From JACOTK01 sp038256565 (lineage in GTDB: Bacteria; Actinomycetota; Acidimicrobiia; Acidimicrobiales; CADCSY01), in assembly GCA_038256565.1 (NCBI GenBank), contig JBBSKG010000072.1, positions 1 to 13,801 of the forward strand: 13,801 nt of DNA. The letters run 5' to 3'. Under the pieces are notes generated by a model. It saw nothing but the letters and a program-made list of their open reading frames with translations. It made no database searches and had not been told where the DNA came from. Numbering within the stretch: position 1 is the first letter of the stretch; each line of letters opens with the position of its first letter. Shown piece by piece: positions 7,024 through 13,801 of the stretch. A program made the position numbers and the translations under genes.

Positions 7024-9011
7024 ACCTGCTCGAGCCGCTGCACCTTGGCGGCCGGGCGGCACGCAATCGGGTTGTCTTCGGCTCGCATGAAACCAACCTC
7101 GGCCATCGGCGTGGATTTTCGCCTCAAGCCTTGGCCTATTACCGTCGTCGTGCTGCTGGTGGGGCAGGAATCATTGTCCTCGAAGCAGCTTCCGTACATG
7201 TATCTGACTGGCCCTATGAACGTGCGCCGCTAGCAGAGACATGTAAAGACGATTGGGCTGACATTGGCAAGGCGCTTCATGCCGAAGGTGCGCTCGTGTT
7301 GGCTGGGTTAAACCACGCTGGCGGACAAGGGTCAAGTGCGTTCAACCAAGCGCCCTTGCTCGCACCCTCTCGCGTGCCTGAGGTAAACACCCGCGAAGTT
7401 CCAAAATCGATGGAAGAGAACGAGATCGAAGCCGTCATCAAAGGGTTTGCATCGGCCACTCGCCTAGCCCTTGATGCTGGCCTTGACGGAGTCGAGATCA
7501 ACGCTGGACAGCACAGCTTGATTCGACAGTTTCTTTCAGGGTTAACAAACCAGCGCAGTGACGCTTGGGGCCAAGACAAATTGGCCTTTGCACAACAAGT
7601 TCTCGGAGCCGTAAGAAGCGAGATTGACTCATTTGTATCGGCAGAAGGAAAGCCCATCGTTGGGCTGCGTCTTTCTTGTGACGAGTTGGCACCGTGGGCT
7701 GGAATCGTTCCCGAAGCTGCTGCCGAAATTGCAACAGCTTTGTCTGGTTACGTTGACTACATAACCGTCGTGCGGGGCGCTATCTATTCCGTGGGCGCCA
7801 CCCGCCCCGATGGCCATGTTGACCCTGGCTTTAATCTCGAACTCACCCGCCAAATACGTGCTGCCGTGCCATCGGAGGTGGCCGTCATTGCACAAGGATC
7901 AATAATTGATGTGCAGATGGCAAACGAAATAGTCACATCGGGTAACGCTGATTTCGTGGAGATGACTCGCGCTCAGATCGCCGACCCAGACCTAGTCTCA
8001 AAGGCAGCCGCAGGCGACGTTGCTCGCATTAGACCGTGCATTTTGTGTAACCAAACTTGTTCGGTACGCGACAACCGAAACCCGATCGTCTCATGCGTTG
8101 GCGAACCATCGGCCGGACATGAACTCGATGACCAACCGGTGGAAGGCCACGCGACTTCACCCACTTCAGTACTCATCGTCGGCGGTGGAATCGCGGGCAT
8201 GGAGGCTGCCCGGGTTGCAAGCCTGCGAGGCCATACCATTCGACTCGTCGAACGCCGTTCATGGTTGGGTGGCGCTATTCGACTTGCCGCTCAAGCACCG
8301 GGACGAGAACGCTTAGCAACATTGGCTGATTGGCTCGAAGCAGAGTGTCGAACTCTCGGCGTAACCATTGAGGTTGATCACAAAGTCACCACAGCTGAAA
8401 TTGAAGCGGCCCCAGCGGTGATATTTGCTACCGGCGCTCGTCACGGCCTATTGCCGTTTGGAACAGAGCCCGGAGCAATTGTGGTGCAAGCGCGCACCTT
8501 GCTCGAAGCACATCACGAAGGCGGAATGGAAGCGGTGCTCGGTCTGCTCAGTGAAGGTTCGATTCTTGTTTGGGACCCAATTGGCGGGCCCATTGCAGTT
8601 TCAGTCGCAGAAATGTTGGCAACCGTACGAGCGGTCGAATTGGTCACCCATGATCAAGTTGTTGGAAACCTATTGGCTCGCAGCGGCGACATGGGAACGG
8701 CTAATACCCGTTTGCATGGTGCAGGCGTGGCATTACACAAGCGAAGCCTGCTTCGCGATGTTGGCCCTGGTTGGGCAGAGATCGAAGCCATCTACACCGG
8801 CAAGCGCGAACGTCTAGAAGTAGGTGCGGTCGTGGCGTGTGGTCACGAGTTTGCAGAAGACGCTCTTTGGGACTCAGCAACTCAGGGAGCGGCAGCTAAG
8901 AGCGCAACTCAGCATCAAGCCGGAGATGCCGTTGCGCCTCGCACTTTGTATGAAGCTGTGCTGGAAGGGCGTCGTGCCGCTTTGGCTATCGAACGAACGA
9001 GTCCTGCATGA
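7020..9011 (+). CDS. Mycofactocin-associated FadH/OYE-family oxidoreductase (first copy)
   Basis: A 663-residue enzyme with the layout of 2,4-dienoyl-CoA reductase (FadH) and trimethylamine dehydrogenase. An FMN-binding OYE TIM barrel (about 1-335; LLEPLHLGGRAARNRVVFGSHETN, AGLNHAGGQ) is followed by a 4Fe-4S site with Cys340, Cys343, Cys347 and Cys359, the FadH spacing C-x2-C-x3-C-x11-C. A C-terminal FAD/NAD(P) domain begins at VLIVGGGIAG (GGG at 388-390). Two mycofactocin-associated FadH/OYE families are defined, with unknown substrates; which of them this is cannot be settled by eye. The segment after TNQRSD reads AWGQDKLAF where relatives usually have YGGSLENR, so this copy is the more derived. 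The residue matching FadH Tyr166 appears to be Ser (AGQHSLIRQFL). It overlaps mftC and the next gene by ATGA. Confidence 0.9.
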   Translation: MNLLEPLHLGGRAARNRVVFGSHETNLGHRRGFSPQALAYYRRRAAGGAGIIVLEAASVHVSDWPYERAPLAETCKDDWADIGKALHAEGALVLAGLNHAGGQGSSAFNQAPLLAPSRVPEVNTREVPKSMEENEIEAVIKGFASATRLALDAGLDGVEINAGQHSLIRQFLSGLTNQRSDAWGQDKLAFAQQVLGAVRSEIDSFVSAEGKPIVGLRLSCDELAPWAGIVPEAAAEIATALSGYVDYITVVRGAIYSVGATRPDGHVDPGFNLELTRQIRAAVPSEVAVIAQGSIIDVQMANEIVTSGNADFVEMTRAQIADPDLVSKAAAGDVARIRPCILCNQTCSVRDNRNPIVSCVGEPSAGHELDDQPVEGHATSPTSVLIVGGGIAGMEAARVASLRGHTIRLVERRSWLGGAIRLAAQAPGRERLATLADWLEAECRTLGVTIEVDHKVTTAEIEAAPAVIFATGARHGLLPFGTEPGAIVVQARTLLEAHHEGGMEAVLGLLSEGSILVWDPIGGPIAVSVAEMLATVRAVELVTHDQVVGNLLARSGDMGTANTRLHGAGVALHKRSLLRDVGPGWAEIEAIYTGKRERLEVGAVVACGHEFAEDALWDSATQGAAAKSATQHQAGDAVAPRTLYEAVLEGRRAALAIERTSPA

Positions 9012-10984
9012 GTCGATACCGACACCTCTTTACGCCATTGCGCCTCGGCCCAGTCACTGTTGATAACCGCATCATCTTTTCGGCACACCTCACCAACTAT
9101 GCAGAGGGAGGTCTACCCACCGAACAACATGCCGCGTACTATGCAGCTCGTGCCGCTGGCGGAGCAGGACTAATCATCACAGAAGAACACTCGGTACACC
9201 CCACTGATTGGCCCTACGAGAAGCTCATTCACGGATTTCACCGTGAAGTCATCCCTGGCTACAAGCGCATAACCGAAGCGGTGCATCGCCACGGTGTGCC
9301 GATCTTTGCTCAGATCAATCACAACGGTGGTCAAGCTTCCAGCATGTACTCACGCTTGCCAGTGTGGGCTCCATCACCAGTCGCAGACCCAATGTTTCGT
9401 GAGGTTCCAAAGGCTGTGACCCATGGCGAAATCGCAGAGATCATCGCTGGTTATGCAATGGTCGCTGGCCACTGCGCAGAGGGCGGTTTCGACGGCATCG
9501 AGTTGCAGTGTTCGCACAGCTCAATAGTGCGAGGTTTCCTTTCGCCAGCTACTAACCATCGCACCGATACCTATGGCGGCAGTCTCGACAATCGGGCGCG
9601 CATTTTACTCGAAATCGTTCACGCAGTGCGTGAAACGATCGGTCGTGATCTGGCACTTGGTGTTCGCTTGTGCGGCGACGAACTGATCGAGGGTGGCACC
9701 ACAATCGACGAAGCTGTAGAGGTTGCTCGCATGGTCGAAGCATCGGGAGAGGTCGACTACATCAACACATCTATTGGGGTCGCAACCGCAACGCTGTTCA
9801 TGATCGAAGCCTCAATGCACATTCCCCCCGGTTATGCGATGTTCATTCCATCGGCCATTCGCAAAGCGGTTGATCTTCCCGTCGTTGGCGTCGGACGTTT
9901 CAAAGACCCGATACAAGCTGACCGCGCATTAGAAGAAGGTCACTGCGACCTCGTTGGCATTGTTCGTGGGCAAATTGCCGATGCCGATTTCGTTGCAAAA
10001 GCACGTGCCGGACACACCGATGACATACGCCTATGTCTCTCGTGCAATCAAGAATGTGTGGGGCGAATGGGTCTCAACCGTTGGCTTGGGTGTATCGAAA
10101 ACCCAAGCACCGGACGTGAGGCAGAAATAATCTCAGCGCCCGTAAAGCCACCGCTGCGGCCCAAAAAAGTACTCGTCGTTGGTGCAGGCCCTGGCGGCAT
10201 GCAAGCGGCTATTTCGGCTGCAAACAGTGGGCACCAAGTCGATATATATGAACGCGACACCACACCTGGAGGACAGGTTCGCCTTGCGGCAAGCGTCGCG
10301 AACCGAGCGGAGTTCGGCGACATCATTCGCAACCAGGTAACCGAATGCAAACGACTAGGTGTCAACATTCATTTTGGAATCACTGTTGATGCTGAGTTCA
10401 TCGCCACTCATCAACCAGATGTGGTCATTGTCGCCACAGGTGCCGAGCCAGAACGTCCATGGTGGGCTCCGCCGGATGTAGCAAAACCCCAAGTTGTCGA
10501 CGTGCGAGATGTCCTTGAGGGCACCTCATCACCAAGTGGACGGGTGATAGTTGTCGATGAACTTGGCTTTCACCAAGCAACGAGCGTGGCTGAACTCTTG
10601 GCAGATCGAGGTTGTTCTGTCGAAGTCATCACATCTGGCATGGTCGTGGGACAAGACCTCGGAGTCACCCTCGATATGGAGGGTTGGTGCACACGAGCAG
10701 CAGCCAAAGATATCGACCAACTGACCGACCTCGTCGTCACTGGCATCGAAGATGGCAAGCTCAACGTCATGCATCACCCAACTGGGCGAAACGAACTACG
10801 CGACGCTGACTGGGTTGTGCTTGCCATTCCCCAAGCACCTGTTGAAGCTCTCTATTTCGAACTATCTAAGGCTTCACTACAGCCAGGAGCAGGGTTTGTT
10901 GTACATCGAATAGGTGACTGTGTCGCCCCACGGCGAGCACATGCCGCAGTAGTCGAAGGCCAACAAATTGGAGCGTCGCTATGA
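9008..10984 (+). CDS. Mycofactocin-associated FadH/OYE-family oxidoreductase (second copy)
   Basis: A 658-residue paralogue of the preceding gene. The OYE barrel starts with LFTPLRLGPVTVDNRIIFSAHLTN and includes QINHNGGQASS and the well-preserved FLSPATNHRTDTYGGSLDNRAR. The 4Fe-4S ligands are Cys343, Cys346, Cys350 and Cys362 (CLSCNQEC, then GCIENP), and the FAD motif VLVVGAGPGG has GAGPGG at 392-397, followed by YERDTTPGGQVRLA. FMN, Fe-S and FAD should pass electrons from NAD(P)H to a substrate, or in reverse. The substrate is unknown: the FadH Tyr166 position reads Ser (CSHSSIVRGFL) and the FadH His252 segment is not conserved. The barrel is closer to the general family than that of its neighbour. 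ATGA overlaps on both sides place it in one transcript, and the two products could form a complex. Confidence 0.9.
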   Translation: MSRYRHLFTPLRLGPVTVDNRIIFSAHLTNYAEGGLPTEQHAAYYAARAAGGAGLIITEEHSVHPTDWPYEKLIHGFHREVIPGYKRITEAVHRHGVPIFAQINHNGGQASSMYSRLPVWAPSPVADPMFREVPKAVTHGEIAEIIAGYAMVAGHCAEGGFDGIELQCSHSSIVRGFLSPATNHRTDTYGGSLDNRARILLEIVHAVRETIGRDLALGVRLCGDELIEGGTTIDEAVEVARMVEASGEVDYINTSIGVATATLFMIEASMHIPPGYAMFIPSAIRKAVDLPVVGVGRFKDPIQADRALEEGHCDLVGIVRGQIADADFVAKARAGHTDDIRLCLSCNQECVGRMGLNRWLGCIENPSTGREAEIISAPVKPPLRPKKVLVVGAGPGGMQAAISAANSGHQVDIYERDTTPGGQVRLAASVANRAEFGDIIRNQVTECKRLGVNIHFGITVDAEFIATHQPDVVIVATGAEPERPWWAPPDVAKPQVVDVRDVLEGTSSPSGRVIVVDELGFHQATSVAELLADRGCSVEVITSGMVVGQDLGVTLDMEGWCTRAAAKDIDQLTDLVVTGIEDGKLNVMHHPTGRNELRDADWVVLAIPQAPVEALYFELSKASLQPGAGFVVHRIGDCVAPRRAHAAVVEGQQIGASL

Positions 10985-11964
10985 ACCCACGAGCGCTTGC
11001 AATTGTGCCGGTTCGTAATGGCGTCTTGCCCCTCGGAGGCGAAGAGACCATTGCTGAATGCGATGGTTCGGCTCTATTGGTGGGCACGGGCGTCGAAGCC
11101 ACCGCAAAAGAAATGACTACGTTGCCCGCTGGAGAATTATTGGGATGGGAAGCAGGCAACTTTCGCCCAGCTGCCTGGGCGGAAACGTTGTTCGAGACGA
11201 TTGCACCTTATGCAACGGTGCTCTTGCCTGCCTCGCCAGACGGTCGTGACCTTGCACCTCATCTGGCTGCTGTCTTGCGTCGCCCCCTCTTGACTGGAGC
11301 GATCAGGTTGATCTTTGGTGATTCTGACACTCGCGTTGAGACAACTCGTGTCGAAGTTGCTCGTCATGGCGGCTTGGTGAGTGAGCTTTACGAAACATCC
11401 GAGCCGTTAATTGTCACTCTCCAACCTGGCGTGCGTGGCCTTGATCCGTCAGTTCAGCGAGATAGCGCAACACAACCCATTCGCATGATTAACCTTTCAA
11501 TTTCGGAACCATCGTCTGCGAACAACCCTGAGTTAATAGAGATCATGCCCCCCGACCCAGCCACTATGGACCTTTCCGAAGCCCCCATGATCGTGGCGGG
11601 TGGCCAAGGGCTCGGCAGTGCAGAAGCCTTTACCCGCTTGGGTGAAATCAGTACGGCACTAGGAGCCTCACTGGGTGCAACCCGAGTAGCTGCAGATGCT
11701 GGATGGGTCGCATTCGAGCGCCAGATTGGTACCACCGGCGTGACAGTTAACCCTAAACTTTACATAGCATTCGCAATTTCAGGAGCAGTTCAACACACGA
11801 GCGGCTTAGGACATCCCGACCACATCATCTCGGTAAACCTCGACGCGAGTTGCCCCATGATGACAATGGCCGACCTCGCCATTGTCTGCGATGCCAACGA
11901 TCTAATCAATGAATTAGCGGCCAGACTGTCGTTGCCAAACATCCTGGAGGCTGCGAATGACTGA
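10981..11964 (+). CDS. Electron transfer flavoprotein alpha subunit-like protein (EtfA/FixB)
   Basis: A 327-residue protein. The C-terminal FAD-binding domain is clearly EtfA: IVAGGQGLGS at 204-213, then LGASLGATRVAADAGW, RQIGTTGVTVNPKLYIAFAISGAVQH and a closing MADLAIVCDANDLINEL. Residues known to contact FAD in ETF alpha subunits are present: Arg235 (in ATRVAADAG), Thr252 (in GTTGV) and His272 (in SGAVQH). The first loop reads GGQG where GGRG is usual. The N-terminal domain is much more divergent than in housekeeping EtfA. Mycofactocin-associated EtfA and EtfB families are known. With EtfB, encoded at the end of the window, it would carry single electrons from flavin dehydrogenases to the FixCX pair. 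It overlaps the upstream gene by ATGA and the fixC-like gene by 8 bases. Confidence 0.9.
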   Translation: MNPRALAIVPVRNGVLPLGGEETIAECDGSALLVGTGVEATAKEMTTLPAGELLGWEAGNFRPAAWAETLFETIAPYATVLLPASPDGRDLAPHLAAVLRRPLLTGAIRLIFGDSDTRVETTRVEVARHGGLVSELYETSEPLIVTLQPGVRGLDPSVQRDSATQPIRMINLSISEPSSANNPELIEIMPPDPATMDLSEAPMIVAGGQGLGSAEAFTRLGEISTALGASLGATRVAADAGWVAFERQIGTTGVTVNPKLYIAFAISGAVQHTSGLGHPDHIISVNLDASCPMMTMADLAIVCDANDLINELAARLSLPNILEAAND

Positions 11965-13261
11965 ACGTTTTGATGCCGTAGTTGTAGGCGCAGGGCCAGC
12001 CGGATCAGCCGCTGCACTCGTACTCGCACAAGGTGGGGCGTCGGTCTGTCTGCTCGAACGAGGTCCTTTTCCTGGCTCAAAGAACATGTACGGAGGTGTC
12101 ATCTATGGGCGCATTCTCGACGAACTAATTCCCAATTGGTGGGAAGAAGCACCAGTACAGCGTTGGGTAACCAGGCGTTGCACAACCATGCTCACCGGTT
12201 CGCAGGCGCTCACTATCGACTACCGCACAAGCACATGGGGAAGCCCTCCCTACAACGGTGCCACTGCATTTAGGCCTGACTTCGATGCCTGGTTAGCAAG
12301 CAAGGCAGAAGGGGCCGGGGCCGTCGTGGTCTGCTCGACAACAGCGACCGGCCTGTTGCGAAACGAAGCCGGGGCAATAGTGGGCGTAAAGACTGACCGC
12401 CCCGATGGCGACATCGAAGCTCGCACAGTCATTGCCTGCGATGGGGTCAACTCGTTTCTAGCCAAAGAGGCCGGGCTTTACCACCACGGCGAAGCTGACC
12501 ACTTCACGCTCGGAGTCAAAGAAGTGCTCGCGCTCCCCCGCCAAGACATCGAAGCACGCTTTGGCATTAGAGATCTTGAGGGTGCCGACTTCGAGATAGT
12601 TGGCTGCACTGGAGACATTCCAGGTGGCGGCTTCATCTATACAAATCTCGATTCGATTGCCGTTGGTCTCGTGTTGTCATTGCCAGGACTAGCAGCTTCT
12701 AAACGTCGCCCTGAAGACATTCTCGCTGAGATGAAATCACACCCGGCCATTGCGCCATTGGTGGAAGGCGGCGAACTCAAGGAATATTCAGCACACCTCA
12801 TTCCCGAAGGTGGCTTCGACATGATGCCCGAACTCGGACAAGACAATTTGCTCATTGCCGGTGACGCTGCAGCAATGTGTCTTGCCGCTGGAATATGGCT
12901 AGAAGGTGTGAACTTCGCGATTGGTTCAGGTGCAGCAGCGGGTGAAGCTGTCCTCGAATCATTTACGCGTAGCGGCGTTGTGGCACAGCCCTTAGAGGGT
13001 TACCTGGCGCGTCTAGAAAACAACTTTGTTCTTAAAGACCACCGCAAGTTGCGCCGAGCACCCGGACTCGTCCTCTCGGAGCGGGTGCAATCTCGTTACC
13101 CTCAGCTTGCCTGCAACCTTGCTGAGCGCATGTTTACCGTTGACAACCCCAACCCAAAAAAGGGCATGATCGCATTGGGTCGCCAAGAAATGAAACGCTC
13201 GGGCATTCGCTTACGTGACCTCGCCAAAGATGCCTGGACGGGCTTAAGGACGTTCGGATGA
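11957..13261 (+). CDS. FixC-like flavoprotein (ETF:quinone oxidoreductase type)
   Basis: A 434-residue FAD protein of the FixC/geranylgeranyl-reductase-like family. FixC with FixX corresponds to ETF:ubiquinone oxidoreductase, which accepts electrons from ETF and reduces membrane quinone. The N-terminal FAD motif is VVVGAGPAGSAAAL (GAGPAG at 11-16), followed by the FixC signature region LLERGPFPGSKNMYGGVIYGR and IPNWWEEAPVQRWVTRR. The second FAD motif is LIAGDAAAM around Asp303, then GIWLEGVNFAIGSGAAAGEAV. Start ATG 11957 has GGAGG at 11946-11950, inside the upstream gene. It sits between the EtfA-like and FixX-like genes and overlaps both. In this setting it probably links mycofactocin-dependent oxidation to respiration, not to nitrogen fixation. 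Confidence 0.92.
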   Translation: MTERFDAVVVGAGPAGSAAALVLAQGGASVCLLERGPFPGSKNMYGGVIYGRILDELIPNWWEEAPVQRWVTRRCTTMLTGSQALTIDYRTSTWGSPPYNGATAFRPDFDAWLASKAEGAGAVVVCSTTATGLLRNEAGAIVGVKTDRPDGDIEARTVIACDGVNSFLAKEAGLYHHGEADHFTLGVKEVLALPRQDIEARFGIRDLEGADFEIVGCTGDIPGGGFIYTNLDSIAVGLVLSLPGLAASKRRPEDILAEMKSHPAIAPLVEGGELKEYSAHLIPEGGFDMMPELGQDNLLIAGDAAAMCLAAGIWLEGVNFAIGSGAAAGEAVLESFTRSGVVAQPLEGYLARLENNFVLKDHRKLRRAPGLVLSERVQSRYPQLACNLAERMFTVDNPNPKKGMIALGRQEMKRSGIRLRDLAKDAWTGLRTFG

Positions 13262-13554
13262 ATTCAAAATGGACTTCAATGGCCTTTGAAGATCGTATGG
13301 AAACGGTTGACTTCCGCGTTGCCGAGACTGCTCATATTGAAGTTGATAGCGAAGTCTGTCGAAGCTGCACCACGCGTTCATGTGTAAGCGCGTGCCCAGC
13401 AAGTCTGTTTGTGCCAACAACCGATGGCGGCATTCTCTTCAACTATGAAGAATGTTTCGAGTGCGGCACGTGTTACATGATCTGCAATAACGAGGGTGCC
13501 ATCACATGGGCATACCCCGAGGGGGGCCACGGCGTGGTCTACAAAAAATCATGA
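13258..13554 (+). CDS. FixX-like ferredoxin with eight cysteines
   Basis: A 98-residue protein. The C-terminal part matches FixX and the Fe-S domain of ETF:quinone oxidoreductase: CPASLFVPTTDGGILFNYEECFECGTCYMIC, then the GAITWAYPEGGHGVVY ending. Cysteines lie at 34, 37, 42, 46 (C-x2-C-x4-C-x3-CP) and 66, 69, 72, 76 (C-x2-C-x2-C-x3-C). The enterobacterial FixX I remember has only four cysteines and one 4Fe-4S cluster, so this form could hold two. It would pair with the upstream FixC-like flavoprotein as its electron outlet. The start overlaps the fixC-like stop by ATGA; Met8 or Met14 are possible later starts. The stop overlaps the EtfB-like gene by ATGA. Confidence 0.92.
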   Translation: MNSKWTSMAFEDRMETVDFRVAETAHIEVDSEVCRSCTTRSCVSACPASLFVPTTDGGILFNYEECFECGTCYMICNNEGAITWAYPEGGHGVVYKKS

Positions 13555-13801
13555 GCACCAATAACACGGGCGCTGCTCGTATAGGGGTTGCAATGAAGTG
13601 GGTTGATCTTCGCCCAGAGGTTGACCCATTGACGGGAACGGTGCTGACCGATGCACGCTTCTCGGGTGCATCAGGTGCAGATCAAGCCGCCTTGGAACTG
13701 GCCTTACAACTCGGTGAACTCTGGGGCTCAGAAGTGGTAGCAGTAACTGTTGGCTGTGACGCATCAGAAGTGATGCTTAGAGATGCGCTCGCCGCTGGAG
13801 C
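13551..13801 (+). CDS. Electron transfer flavoprotein beta subunit-like protein (EtfB/FixA), N-terminal part
   Basis: Translation from ATG 13551, in an ATGA overlap with the FixX-like gene, stays open for 83 codons to the window edge. The protein begins MSTNNTGAARIGVAMKWVDL and contains GASGADQAALELALQLGE, GSEVVAVTVGCDASEVMLR and DALAAGA. These are the EtfB N-terminal landmarks: the first strand ending in a K-W/x-V motif, the D-x-x-A-L-E-x-A-L helix, the VTVG loop and the LR-x-A-L-A-x-G-A helix that leads into the AMP-binding region. It would dimerise with the EtfA-like product from 10981-11964, although the two genes are separated by the fixC- and fixX-like genes. The C-terminal part is beyond the window. 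Confidence 0.9.
   Translation, partial: MSTNNTGAARIGVAMKWVDLRPEVDPLTGTVLTDARFSGASGADQAALELALQLGELWGSEVVAVTVGCDASEVMLRDALAAG

Noticed and set aside
11957..13554. Nitrogen-fixation fix genes
   Set aside because: FixC/FixX similarity reflects the ETF:quinone oxidoreductase family; there are no nif genes and the context is mycofactocin.

Overview
The window holds a mycofactocin (MFT) biosynthesis locus fused to a long redox operon. Next to it lie a secreted subtilisin-like protease and the start of a P-type ATPase. MFT genes, moderate-to-high GC, GTG starts and ATGA stop/start overlaps point to an actinobacterium. The mixed codon use and the OYE/Etf/Fix gene set would fit the Acidimicrobiia, but that placement is an inference; no rRNA or tRNA gene is present to test it.

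Left part (1-3989, all real genes on the minus strand). Positions 1-537 encode the N-terminal 179 residues of a cation-transporting P-type ATPase that runs off the left edge. Positions 626-3667 encode an S8 (subtilase) protease of about 1013 residues with an N-terminal membrane/signal segment, a complete Asp-His-Ser triad, an IPT/TIG domain and two Pro/Gly/Ala-rich linkers. The 322-base gap that follows contains a possible 39-residue ORF on the plus strand and a perfect 8-bp inverted repeat.

Right part (3990-13801). The MFT glycosyltransferase gene mftF is on the minus strand. Diverging from it is a tightly packed plus-strand array: mftA (precursor peptide ending in IDGMCGVY), mftB (peptide chaperone), mftC (radical SAM/SPASM maturase), two FadH/Old-Yellow-Enzyme-type flavin/Fe-S oxidoreductases, an EtfA-like subunit, a FixC-like flavoprotein dehydrogenase, a FixX-like ferredoxin and the start of an EtfB-like subunit cut by the right edge. 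From mftB onward every gene overlaps the next by 4 to 11 bases, so the set looks like one translationally coupled transcript.

How the genes may work together: MftA is bound by MftB and its C-terminal Val-Tyr is modified by MftC; MftF would glycosylate the product. Two OYE-type enzymes, an electron-transfer flavoprotein and a FixCX (ETF:quinone oxidoreductase-like) pair in the same transcript suggest that hydride or electrons from MFT-linked substrate oxidation are passed through ETF to the quinone pool. OYE and Etf families near MFT genes are already known by name. The proposed electron path, and the lack of mftD, mftE, mftR and mftG inside the window, are the points most worth following up.
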